This document shows positions 1 to 7,673 of a DNA stretch of 9,902 nucleotides, one piece after another. Numbering within the stretch: position 1 is the stretch's first letter; the number at the start of each line of letters is the position of its first letter. The position numbers and the translations under genes were made by a program. Source of the DNA: Pseudomonadota bacterium (GTDB lineage: Bacteria; Pseudomonadota; Gammaproteobacteria; Burkholderiales; Rhodocyclaceae); NCBI GenBank assembly GCA_023459095.1, contig JAEWVQ010000174.1:1-9902 (forward strand). The letters run 5' to 3'. The notes below the pieces were generated by a model. It made no database searches and had not been told where the DNA came from. It saw only the letters and a program-made list of their open reading frames with translations.

Positions 1-683
1 GCCACACCCTGGGCAGTGCGCTCGGCGGCGGCCCACGCCACATCGGCGGCAGCAAGGTGTGGCTGCTCGAGGAAGGCACGCGCCCGGGCGAGCTGATGCC
101 GATCGAGGAGGACGAGCACGGCACTTACATCCTCAACTCGCGCGACCTGCGCGCGATCGAGCACGTCCAGCGGCTCGCCGAGATCGGCGTCGATTCGCTG
201 AAGATCGAGGGCCGCACGAAGAGTCCCTACTACGTCGCCCGCACCTGTCAGGGCTATCGCCGCGCGATCGACGACGCCGTCGCCGGGCGCGCCTTCGATC
301 CGCGCCTGCTCGGCGAGCTCGAAGGCCTCGCCAGCCGCGGCTATACCGACGGCTTCTACCAGCGCCATCACACCCCGGATCACCAGAACTACCTGCGCGG
401 CCACTCCGAATCGGGGCGCAGCCTGCTCGTCGGCGAGCTGTGCGGCTTCGACGCCGCGCGCGGCCTGGCCGAGGTCGAGGTCAAGAACCGTTTCGCGGTC
501 GGCGACCGCCTCGAGTTCGTCCAGCCCCACGGCAACCACGACCTGCAGCTGACCCGCATCGAAGCCGCCGACGGCAGCGCGCTCGATCTCGTGCCGGGCA
601 GCGGGCGCCGCGTCTGGCTGCCGCTGCCGCCGGGCGCCGATCCGGCGCAGCCCGGCTTCATCGCCCGCTACCTGCAAGCCTGA
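1..683 (+). CDS. trhP: tRNA hydroxylation protein TrhP (YegQ, peptidase U32 family), C-terminal half, 5' end outside window
   Basis: The frame is open from base 3 to a TGA at 681-683, giving 226 residues with no start in the window, so this is the C-terminal half of a family usually about 450 residues long. It closely resembles E. coli YegQ/TrhP as I recall it: LNSRDLRAIEHVQRL, then GVDSLKIEGRTKSPYYVART, then YRRAIDDA, RGYTDGF and a C-terminal beta-barrel-like segment with VKNRFAVGDRLE and VWLPLP. TrhP is known to take part in prephenate-dependent formation of 5-hydroxyuridine at the wobble position of tRNAs, alongside the O2-dependent TrhO. The U32 signature with its conserved cysteines would lie upstream, so catalytic residues cannot be checked here. 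The in-frame GTG at 57 is internal to the protein and not a start. A 6-bp hairpin follows the stop directly. Family assignment is firm; the role is transferred by family. Confidence 0.93.
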   Translation, partial: HTLGSALGGGPRHIGGSKVWLLEEGTRPGELMPIEEDEHGTYILNSRDLRAIEHVQRLAEIGVDSLKIEGRTKSPYYVARTCQGYRRAIDDAVAGRAFDPRLLGELEGLASRGYTDGFYQRHHTPDHQNYLRGHSESGRSLLVGELCGFDAARGLAEVEVKNRFAVGDRLEFVQPHGNHDLQLTRIEAADGSALDLVPGSGRRVWLPLPPGADPAQPGFIARYLQA

Positions 684-699
684 GCGCCGCTGCCGGCGC
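684..699 (+). terminator. short GC hairpin directly after trhP
   Basis: GCGCCG (684-689) and CGGCGC (694-699) form a perfect 6-bp stem with a 4-base loop, immediately after the trhP stop. No T-run follows, so it could be a weak or factor-assisted 3' end or chance in GC-rich DNA. Confidence 0.3.
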
Positions 700-723
700 C
701 GTGCGGGGCGGGCGCGGCAATGG

Positions 724-729
724 CAGAAT
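724..729 (+). promoter_or_regulatory. possible -10 box (CAGAAT) for the diguanylate cyclase unit
   Basis: CAGAAT at 724-729 lies in the 85-base gap between trhP and the cyclase, 39 bases before its ATG. It is one of few AT-leaning hexamers in the gap. I see no good -35 box at 16-18 bases upstream, so the call is weak. Confidence 0.3.
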
Positions 730-768
730 GGGGGCCGCTCCATCCTCAGGGCACGCCCGCACTTTCCC

Positions 769-2169
769 ATGCCCCAGAATCTGGCCCACTCGGTCGCCAC
801 CGTCGAAGCCGACTGGCTGAAGCTGTTCGACAGCATCACCCCCTCGGTCCGCGAAGCCATCCGCGACATCGTCGTCGGCCACAGCGCGGCAGTGACCGCG
901 GTGTTCTACGAGCGCATGCTCGGCGACGCCGACGCCCGCCCCTTCCTCACCCACGACGCGGTGCATACGCGCCTGAGCCACTCCATGCGGCAATGGCAGG
1001 AGGCGCTGTTCTCGTGCGCCAATCACGACCAGTTCGCCGCGGTGATGGCGATGCAGCGCCACATCGGCGACGTGCATGCGCGCATCGACCTGCCGGTGAA
1101 CCTGGTGGCGCGCGGCGCCCGCGTGCTCAAGGGCGAGATCGCCCACAAGCTCGCCGACAGCGGACTCGAGCGCGACGACCTGGTCGACGCCGTGCTCTAC
1201 GTGGACACCCTGATCGACCTCGCCTTCGAGGTCATGAGTTCGGCCTACGTCGCCGCGCACACGCGCGCGGCCCGCGTGGACGAGGCTTACCGGGTGTTCT
1301 CCTACGGCCAGAACATGTCGCTCGAACGCGAGCGCCAGCGCTCCGCCCTGCTCGACTGGGAAAACCGCTTCCTGCAGGCGGTGATGGGCGCCCAGCCCGG
1401 CGACACCCTGCCCCAGCTGCGCGAATCGGCGTTCGGGCTGTGGCTGCAGCACAAGGCCTCGGCGATCTTCGACGGCTCCGCCGAGCTGCCCGCGATCCGC
1501 ACTGCGATGGCCCACCTCGACAACAGCCTGCTGCCGCTGTGTGCTGCGCAGCTGGCCGCGGCCGACGGCATGCGCGACGCCGAACTGCGCCGCCTGATCA
1601 CCGCGGTGCAGAACGGCATCGCCGAGATCAAGTTCCTGCTCGGTGCGATGTTCGAGCGTTTCGTCCAGCTCGAATCGGGCAAGGACGCGCTCACCCAGCT
1701 CCTCAACCGTCGTTTCCTGCCCGCCATCCTCAGCCGCGAAACCGAACTCGCGCGCGGCAACGGCAAGTCGTTCGCGCTGCAGCTGATCGACATCGACCAT
1801 TTCAAGAACATCAACGACGTCCATGGCCACGAGGCCGGCGACCGCGTGCTGCAGCAGATGGCCAGCCTGCTGCTGAACTCGGTGCGCTCGAGCGACTTCG
1901 TGTTCCGCTACGGCGGCGAGGAGTTTCTCGTGCTGCTGGTCGAGGTCGACCGCCAGCACGCCGCCCGCATCGCCGAGAAGATTCGCGCCCGCGTCGAGCA
2001 GGAGCCCTTCCTGCTGCCCAACGACACCACGCTGCGCCTGAGCGCGAGCCTCGGCATCGCCGTGCACGACGGCCATCCGGACTACCAGCGCCTGATCAAC
2101 AGCGCCGACGCCGCCCTCTACCGGGCGAAGAGCGAAGGCCGCAACCGCTGGGTGTTCGCCGATGAATGA
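769..2169 (+). CDS. dosC: DosC-like globin-coupled heme sensor diguanylate cyclase
   Basis: This 466-residue protein makes c-di-GMP from two GTP under control of an N-terminal heme globin domain that senses O2 or another gas. The three-part layout matches E. coli DosC (DgcO). Residues about 1-165 are the sensor globin, with proximal His103 in VHARIDLPV and distal-pocket residues Tyr47 (VFYERM) and Leu69, aligning with DosC His98, Tyr43 and Leu65. Residues about 180-300 are the middle helical domain (AFGLWLQHKA, 221-230). Residues about 301-466 are the GGDEF domain, with LLNRRFLP, the metal-site DID at 341-343, active-site GGEEF at 382-386, and an RSSD inhibitory I-site at 373-376 placed five residues before it. 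All key residues are present, so an active, product-inhibited enzyme is expected. The ATG at 769 has no clear Shine-Dalgarno sequence, but the protein aligns with DosC from its first residues. It overlaps the next gene by 8 bases. Confidence 0.93.
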   Translation: MPQNLAHSVATVEADWLKLFDSITPSVREAIRDIVVGHSAAVTAVFYERMLGDADARPFLTHDAVHTRLSHSMRQWQEALFSCANHDQFAAVMAMQRHIGDVHARIDLPVNLVARGARVLKGEIAHKLADSGLERDDLVDAVLYVDTLIDLAFEVMSSAYVAAHTRAARVDEAYRVFSYGQNMSLERERQRSALLDWENRFLQAVMGAQPGDTLPQLRESAFGLWLQHKASAIFDGSAELPAIRTAMAHLDNSLLPLCAAQLAAADGMRDAELRRLITAVQNGIAEIKFLLGAMFERFVQLESGKDALTQLLNRRFLPAILSRETELARGNGKSFALQLIDIDHFKNINDVHGHEAGDRVLQQMASLLLNSVRSSDFVFRYGGEEFLVLLVEVDRQHAARIAEKIRARVEQEPFLLPNDTTLRLSASLGIAVHDGHPDYQRLINSADAALYRAKSEGRNRWVFADE

Positions 2170-2707
2170 CGCCGCGCCCGCGTCTGTCACGCCCCCGCGC
2201 ATCGTCGCCACCGACCTCAACCATCCCGCCCACGCGCAGGCTGTCCTCGAACTCCTCGACCACTACGCGCGCGATCCCATGGGCGGCGGCGCGCCGCTGC
2301 CCGCGGCGACCCGCGCCGTGCTGGTCGAGCGGCTGCGCGCCCGCCCCGGCTTCGTCTCCTTTCTCGCCTTCGAGCGCGACCACAACGGCAGCGACGACGA
2401 AGGCGGCGGCGCCACGCGCGCGCTCGGCCTGCTCAACGCCTTCGAAGGTTTCTCGACCTTCGCCGCGCAACCCCTGCTCAACGTGCACGACATCGTCGTC
2501 CATGCCGCCCATCGCGGCCGCGGCATCGCCCGCGCGCTGCTCGCCGCCGCCGAGGACGCGGCGCGCGCACGCGGCTGCTGCAAGCTCACCCTCGAAGTGC
2601 TGTCGAACAACACCGCCGCACTGCGCGCGTACACGCACGCCGGCTTCCGCCCGTACGAGCTCGACCCCGCCGCCGGACAGGCGCTGTTCCTGCAGAAATG
2701 GCTGTGA
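2162..2707 (+). CDS. GNAT family N-acetyltransferase
   Basis: This 181-residue protein has the GNAT fold signature: beta4-alpha3 with VHDIVVHAAHRGRGIARALL, where R118-G-R-G-I-A forms the acetyl-CoA pyrophosphate-binding loop, then LEVLSNNTAALRAYTHAGF (144-162) as motif B. It should transfer an acetyl group from acetyl-CoA to an amine; the substrate cannot be told. Residues 73-85 form an insert rich in Asp, Gly and Ser (HNGSDDEGGG), probably a surface loop. The ATG at 2162 lies inside the end of the cyclase gene, overlapping it by 8 bases, and no strong ribosome binding site is visible, which suggests translational coupling. Pairing with a c-di-GMP synthase does not by itself show a shared pathway. 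The call as an acetyltransferase is firm. Confidence 0.9.
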   Translation: MNDAAPASVTPPRIVATDLNHPAHAQAVLELLDHYARDPMGGGAPLPAATRAVLVERLRARPGFVSFLAFERDHNGSDDEGGGATRALGLLNAFEGFSTFAAQPLLNVHDIVVHAAHRGRGIARALLAAAEDAARARGCCKLTLEVLSNNTAALRAYTHAGFRPYELDPAAGQALFLQKWL

Positions 2708-2729
2708 GCCGCGAGCGCACGCTCGCGGC
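2708..2729 (+). terminator. GC hairpin after the GNAT gene
   Basis: GCCGCGAGC (2708-2716) and GCTCGCGGC (2721-2729) form a perfect 9-bp stem with a GCAC loop, starting right after the stop codon. A C-run rather than a T-run follows, so it is not a classical intrinsic terminator, but position and strength suggest an mRNA 3' end or stabiliser for the cyclase-GNAT unit. Confidence 0.5.
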
Positions 2730-2749
2730 CCCCCGGCGCCGATCGCCGC

Positions 2750-2776
2750 TTGCCCCAGGGCCTTCTGCGATATAAT
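2750..2776 (+). promoter_or_regulatory. sigma70-type promoter for the ABC-F gene
   Basis: A perfect TATAAT -10 box sits at 2771-2776, with TTGCCC at 2750-2755 as the likely -35 box (spacer 15, a little short). Transcription would start near 2783, giving a leader of about 30 bases before the GTG at 2813. The stretch from 2771 to 2806 is much more AT-rich than the rest of the window. Confidence 0.7.
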
Positions 2777-2785
2777 CCAACGCTT

Positions 2786-2806
2786 TGTTTTATCTGGAAA
2801 ACAGGA
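2786..2806 (+). promoter_or_regulatory. AT-rich 5' leader hairpin abutting the ABC-F ribosome binding site
   Basis: TGTTTT (2786-2791) can pair with AAAACA (2798-2803) around an ATCTGG loop. The Shine-Dalgarno AGGA (2803-2806) begins on the last stem base and ends 6 bases before the GTG start. The hairpin would be at the very 5' end of the transcript if the start near 2783 is right. A role in mRNA stability or translation is inference; the stem is weak, being mostly A-U pairs. Confidence 0.35.
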
Positions 2807-2812
2807 TCCGTC

Positions 2813-4369
<1,557 letters not shown>

Positions 4370-4438
4370 CTCGACGGCAGCATCGTCGACTACCGCGGCA
4401 CCTACGAGGAATACCTCTCCTCGCAGGGCCTGGAATAA
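4370..4438 (+). other. orphaned C-terminal tail of the ABC-F protein beyond the amber codon
   Basis: Read in the same frame after TAG, these 22 codons give LDGSIVDYRGTYEEYLSSQG followed by LE and TAA. The pattern of a beta strand plus (G)xYEEYLxSxG(I/L)E is how YbiT-type proteins normally end (compare FSGNYEDYLRSKGIE as I recall for E. coli). No start codon or ribosome binding site precedes it, so it would be made only by readthrough or suppression. Its preserved frame argues for a very recent nonsense change or an assembly error rather than old decay. Confidence 0.85.
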
Positions 4439-4452
4439 GCCGCACGTTCCAT

Positions 4453-4473
4453 GCCGCCCCCGCAGGGGGCGGC
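4453..4473 (+). terminator. GC hairpin terminator after the ABC-F gene
   Basis: GCCGCCCCC (4453-4461) and GGGGGCGGC (4465-4473) form a perfect 9-bp stem with a GCA loop. It is followed by CTTGCC, which holds only two T's. It begins 14 bases after the TAA at 4436-4438, so it fits that stop as the ancestral gene end. Confidence 0.6.
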
Positions 4474-4565
4474 CTTGCCTGCGGCGGGCCGGAATGCTGC
4501 AGCGCAAAACTCCTGTAACACGGCGACGCTACGCTGACGTCATCATCGTCCTGCGGTCGCCCATC

Positions 4566-5051
4566 ATGTCCGCCGCTCCCGGTATTCACGTCAAGACAGC
4601 CGCCGGCTTCCTGGAAATCACCAGCCGCGAGCGGCGCCTGCCCGCGCTGCAACGGCGTCTGCTGATCCTGATCGACGGCGAGCGTGACCGCGAACAGCTG
4701 GCCGCCCTGCTCGGCGAACCTGACATCGAGCCGCTACTCGCCGAACTTGCCGCCGCCGGGCTCATCGCCGTGCGCGGCACGGCGGCCTCGGCCACGCTGC
4801 GCGCGCCCGCGCCGCAAGCGCTCTGCCCGTCCATCCTGTTCCGCGCACGCACCCTGATGCGCGAAAGCGCGGCGCGCCACCTGGGCGTGTTCGGCAAGCC
4901 ACTGCAGGATGCGATCGACGCCGCCGCCGACCGCGCCGCCCTGCTCGCGGTGAGCGCACGCTGGCACATGGAGATGCGCGGCTCGCGCAAAGGCCGCGAC
5001 GAAGCCGACAGCCTGCTCCACAGCCTGCGCGAGATCCTCGACGCGGCCTGA
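4566..5051 (+). CDS. hypothetical protein with a possible winged-helix-like N-terminal half
   Basis: I do not recognise this 161-residue protein. Residues about 24-70 (PALQRRLLILIDGERD, then LAALLGEPDIEPLLAELAAAGLI) have the helix-helix-helix pattern with ILIDG and LxxLxxxGLI seen in small winged-helix or PqqD-like modules. Residues 72-92 are an Ala/Pro-rich linker, and 92-159 look helical (FRARTLMRESAARHLGVFG, then SLLHSLREIL). There is no signal peptide or membrane segment. It carries one Cys (87). The ATG at 4566 is preferred because the frame extension back to ATG 4494 encodes an Arg-rich stretch with no family look and runs close to the ABC-F terminator, but neither start has a good ribosome binding site. 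Third-position G/C use matches its neighbours. It stands alone between two hairpins. A regulatory role is only a guess. Confidence 0.72.
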   Translation: MSAAPGIHVKTAAGFLEITSRERRLPALQRRLLILIDGERDREQLAALLGEPDIEPLLAELAAAGLIAVRGTAASATLRAPAPQALCPSILFRARTLMRESAARHLGVFGKPLQDAIDAAADRAALLAVSARWHMEMRGSRKGRDEADSLLHSLREILDAA

Positions 5052-5053
5052 AG

Positions 5054-5083
5054 CCCCCGCCTGCAACCCCCGCCTGCAACCCC
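5054..5083 (+). repeat. 13-bp tandem repeat in the gap before the PTS unit
   Basis: CCCCCGCCTGCAA occurs twice head to tail (5054-5066 and 5067-5079), with CCCC of a third copy at 5080-5083. It lies between the stop of the hypothetical gene and a GC hairpin. It looks like a small slippage-type duplication; no function is evident. Confidence 0.85.
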
Positions 5084-5089
5084 ACTTCC

Positions 5090-5108
5090 GCGGCCGGTCG
5101 CCGGCCGC
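5090..5108 (+). terminator. GC hairpin between the hypothetical gene and the PTS unit
   Basis: GCGGCCGG (5090-5097) and CCGGCCGC (5101-5108) form a perfect 8-bp stem with a TCG loop. No T-run follows. Its place after one gene and just before a promoter suits a transcription end. Confidence 0.5.
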
Positions 5109-5129
5109 AGCCAGCCGCCCGCGTTCGGC

Positions 5130-5135
5130 TACAAT
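5130..5135 (+). promoter_or_regulatory. -10 box (TACAAT) of the PTS unit
   Basis: TACAAT in the context GGCTACAATCGG lies 24 bases before the EIIA start, giving a short leader of about 18 bases. No clear -35 box is seen at the right distance, so an activator may be needed or the -35 contact may be weak. Confidence 0.55.
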
Positions 5136-5159
5136 CGGCCGAACTCTTCGGACCGCAAC

Positions 5160-5543
5160 ATGATCGGGATATTCCTCATCACCCACGGCACGCTGGGCGA
5201 GTCGCTGATCCAGTGCGCCTGTCACGTGCTCAACAAGCGTCCGCCGCGCATCGCCCAGCTCGGCGTGTCGGCGCAGGACGACCCCCTCGACCTGCTGCCC
5301 AGCGCCCGCGAGATGCTGGCGTGGACCGACGCCGGCGCCGGCGTCGTGGTGCTCACCGACATCTACGGCGCGACGCCGTCGAACATCGCCACCAAGCTGC
5401 TCGAGCCCGGGCGCATCGAGGGCCTGGCCGGGGTGAACCTGCCGATGCTGCTGCGCATCCTGACCTACCGCGACAAGGACATGCCCACCCTGCTGCAGCG
5501 CGCCGTCTCCGGCGGCTGCGACGGCGTCCTGCACATCAAATGA
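5160..5543 (+). CDS. PTS system mannose-family EIIA protein
   Basis: This 127-residue cytoplasmic protein accepts phosphate from HPr. The N-terminus MIGIFLITHGTLGESL holds the phosphorylated histidine, His9, matching His10 of E. coli ManX. The second family motif is VVLTDIYGATPSNIA, and the length is that of a lone EIIA domain, without the fused EIIB found in ManX. The ATG at 5160 follows a weak GGA by 7 bases; an upstream start is unlikely because the -10 box lies at 5130. HPr follows after 21 bases and EI after that, so the three form one unit. No EIIB or EIIC/D gene is present, as is common in betaproteobacteria, where this relay is thought to regulate rather than import sugar. Family call is firm; the target is unknown. 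Confidence 0.95.
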   Translation: MIGIFLITHGTLGESLIQCACHVLNKRPPRIAQLGVSAQDDPLDLLPSAREMLAWTDAGAGVVVLTDIYGATPSNIATKLLEPGRIEGLAGVNLPMLLRILTYRDKDMPTLLQRAVSGGCDGVLHIK

Positions 5544-5564
5544 AGCCCCCTGCGAGACCCACCC

Positions 5565-5834
5565 ATGCCCAGAGCTGAAGCGGAAATCATCAACAAACTC
5601 GGCCTCCACGCCCGCGCCTCGGCCAAGCTCACCCAACTCGCCAGCCGCTTCACCGCCGAGATCTGGCTGGAGCGCAACGGCCGCCGCGTCAACGCCAAGA
5701 GCATCATGGGGGTGATGATGCTGGCTGCCGCACGCGGCACGACGATCACCGTCGACACCGAGGGCGAGGATGCCGACGCCGCGCTGCAGGCCCTCCTCGA
5801 CCTGATCGCCGACCGCTTCGGCGAAGGAGAGTGA
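5565..5834 (+). CDS. ptsH: HPr phosphocarrier protein of the PTS
   Basis: HPr shuttles phosphate from EI to EIIA. The 89-residue length is normal. The active-site motif NKLGLHARASAKL places the phosphohistidine at His15, and NAKSIMGVMML places a serine at position 46, the site used by HPr kinase/phosphorylase in bacteria that have it. The Ser46 surroundings (AKSIMGVMML) are well preserved, so control by an HprK encoded elsewhere is plausible, but no hprK lies in this window. The ATG at 5565 is the only start giving the family N-terminus; upstream there is only a weak GAG. Its TGA ends 3 bases before the EI start, and the EI ribosome binding site AAGGAG (5824-5829) lies inside its last codons, which suggests coupled translation. 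Confidence 0.97.
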   Translation: MPRAEAEIINKLGLHARASAKLTQLASRFTAEIWLERNGRRVNAKSIMGVMMLAAARGTTITVDTEGEDADAALQALLDLIADRFGEGE

Positions 5835-5837
5835 GGG

Positions 5838-7568
5838 ATGCCCTTCACCCTGCACGGCCTGCCGGTCTCCCAGGGCATCGCGATCGGCTACGCCCACCTG
5901 GTGTCGCACGCGCTGCTCGAGGTCAACCACTACCACGTCGCGCCCAAGCATCTGCCCGACGAACTCGCCCGCCTGGACGACGCAGTGGCCACGGTGCAGG
6001 GCGAACTGATCGGACTGAAGGCGGTCGCCACCACCGGCCAGAGCCATAGCGAGGTCGGCGCCTTCGTCGATCTGCAGCTGATGATGCTCGCCGACCCGAT
6101 GCTGGTCGATGCCGCGCGCGGCCTCATCGAAACCCGCCGCTGCAACGCCGAATGGGCGCTGGTGCAGCAGATGGAACTCGTCGTCGAGCAGTTCCGCCAG
6201 ATCGAGGACCCCTATCTGCGCGAACGCCAGGCCGACGTCGTGCAGGTCGTGGAGCGCCTGATCAAGGCCTTGCTCGGCCACCCCGGCCACCTGCCGCCGC
6301 GCCGCCGCGACGGCCTGGGCACGATCATCGTCGCCCACGACCTGTCGCCCGCCGACACCATCGGCTTTCGCGACCACAACATCGCCGGCTTCGTCACCGA
6401 CGTCGGCGGCCCCACCAGCCACACCGCGATCGTCGCGCGCAGCCTGGCGATTCCGGCCACCGTCGGCCTGCACCACATCCGCGACCTGGTCGAGGACAAC
6501 GAACTGCTGATCGTCGACGGCACGCGCGGGGTGGTCATCGTCGCCCCCGACGACGCCATCGTCGAGGAATACCGCCTGCGCCGTGCCGAGCTGGAGCTGG
6601 AGCGCTCCAAGCTCAAGCGCCTCAAGGACACCCGCGCCGCCACCCTCGACGGCGAAACCATCAACCTCCTCGCCAACATCGAAGGCCCCAAGGACGTCGC
6701 CCAGGCCAAGGCAGTCAATGCCGACGGCGTCGGTCTGTACCGCACCGAGTTCCTCTTCATCGGCCGCGACGCGCTGCCCGAGGAGGACGAACAGTACGAG
6801 GCCTATCGCGCCGTGCTCAAGACGATGGCGGGCAAGCCGGTGACCATCCGCACCTTCGATGTCGGCGCCGACAAGGCGCTCAACGGCGCCCATGCCCGCG
6901 TCGAGCCCAACCCCGCGCTCGGGCTGCGCGCGGTGCGCTATTCGCTGTCCGAACCGCAGATGTTCCTGACCCAGTTGCGCGCGCTGCTGCGCGCCTCGGT
7001 ACACGGCCGCCTGCAGATCATGATCCCGATGCTCGCCCACGCCCAGGAGATCGACCAGAGCCTGGCCCTGCTCGAAAAGGCCAAGGACGAACTGCGCGCC
7101 GAGAAGATCCGCTTCGACGAGAACGTGCCCATCGGCGGCATGATCGAGGTGCCCGCCGCCGCGCTGTCGCTCGGCATGTTCATCCGCCGCCTGTCCTTCC
7201 TGTCGATCGGCACCAACGACCTGATCCAGTACACGCTCGCCATCGACCGCTCCGACGAGGCCGTGGTGCATCTCTACGATCCGCTGCACCCCGCGGTGCT
7301 CAAGCTGATCGGCGGCACCATCCAGGCCGGCGCGCGCTTCGGCCTGCCGGTATCGGTGTGCGGCGAGATGGCCGGCGACCCCGCCTACACCCTGCTGCTG
7401 CTCGGCATGGGCCTGCGCAACTTCTCCATGCACCCCGCGCACATCCTCGAGATCAAGCAGCAGGTACTGCGCGCCGATCTCGGCGAGCTGGCGCCGCGCG
7501 TGCAGCGCATCCTCAAGCTCGACGAACAGGCCCGGGTGCGCGAGGCGGTGGAACGCCTCGCCGGCTGA
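5838..7568 (+). CDS. ptsI: PTS enzyme I, phosphoenolpyruvate-protein phosphotransferase
   Basis: Enzyme I takes phosphate from PEP onto a histidine and passes it to HPr His15. At 576 residues it has the normal length. Order: N-terminal swivel and HPr-binding region (GLPVSQGIAIGYAH at 7-20, helices about 38-150), phosphohistidine His195 in DVGGPTSHTAIVARS, then the PEP-binding TIM barrel with DGVGLYRTEFLFIGRD, NPALGLRAVRYSL, GGMIEVPAAAL, FLSIGTNDLIQYTLAIDR and the proton-donor Cys508 in SVCGEMAGDP. No N-terminal GAF domain is fused, so this is the classical PtsI form rather than the nitrogen-type PtsP. AAGGAG ends 8 bases before the ATG. The stop at 7566-7568 lies in the loop of a GCCGGC hairpin (7560-7576). 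It closes the EIIA-HPr-EI unit, and every catalytic residue I can check is present. Confidence 0.97.
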   Translation: MPFTLHGLPVSQGIAIGYAHLVSHALLEVNHYHVAPKHLPDELARLDDAVATVQGELIGLKAVATTGQSHSEVGAFVDLQLMMLADPMLVDAARGLIETRRCNAEWALVQQMELVVEQFRQIEDPYLRERQADVVQVVERLIKALLGHPGHLPPRRRDGLGTIIVAHDLSPADTIGFRDHNIAGFVTDVGGPTSHTAIVARSLAIPATVGLHHIRDLVEDNELLIVDGTRGVVIVAPDDAIVEEYRLRRAELELERSKLKRLKDTRAATLDGETINLLANIEGPKDVAQAKAVNADGVGLYRTEFLFIGRDALPEEDEQYEAYRAVLKTMAGKPVTIRTFDVGADKALNGAHARVEPNPALGLRAVRYSLSEPQMFLTQLRALLRASVHGRLQIMIPMLAHAQEIDQSLALLEKAKDELRAEKIRFDENVPIGGMIEVPAAALSLGMFIRRLSFLSIGTNDLIQYTLAIDRSDEAVVHLYDPLHPAVLKLIGGTIQAGARFGLPVSVCGEMAGDPAYTLLLLGMGLRNFSMHPAHILEIKQQVLRADLGELAPRVQRILKLDEQARVREAVERLAG

Positions 7569-7576
7569 ACGCCGGC
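7560..7576 (+). terminator. hairpin spanning the ptsI stop codon
   Basis: GCCGGC at 7560-7565 and 7571-7576 form a 6-bp stem around the stop codon (loop TGAAC). There is no T-run. It may mark the end of the PTS transcript, but it is short for this GC level. Confidence 0.3.
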
Positions 7577-7602
7577 CGCGAATCAGCACACGCGATTGCG
7601 CA

Positions 7603-7632
7603 TTGCATCGGCACGCCCGCCGCAAGTAGAAT
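7603..7632 (+). promoter_or_regulatory. promoter of tRNA-Gly
   Basis: TTGCAT (7603-7608) and TAGAAT (7627-7632) are spaced by 18 bases. Transcription would start near 7639, about 35 bases before the mature tRNA 5' end. The stable-RNA gene and the good fit of both boxes support the call. Confidence 0.65.
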
Positions 7633-7673
7633 GGCGGCCTGTTGCGCGGCAGCCGGCCCGGCTGCCCAGCCGA

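Noticed and set aside
658..2220. A 520-codon minus-strand frame opposite the cyclase
   Set aside because: Shadow of the globin-GGDEF gene; composition is low complexity and no motif is seen.
4535..4542. TGACGTCA palindrome before the hypothetical gene
   Set aside because: A single 8-base palindrome without a second copy or a known matching regulator is too likely by chance.
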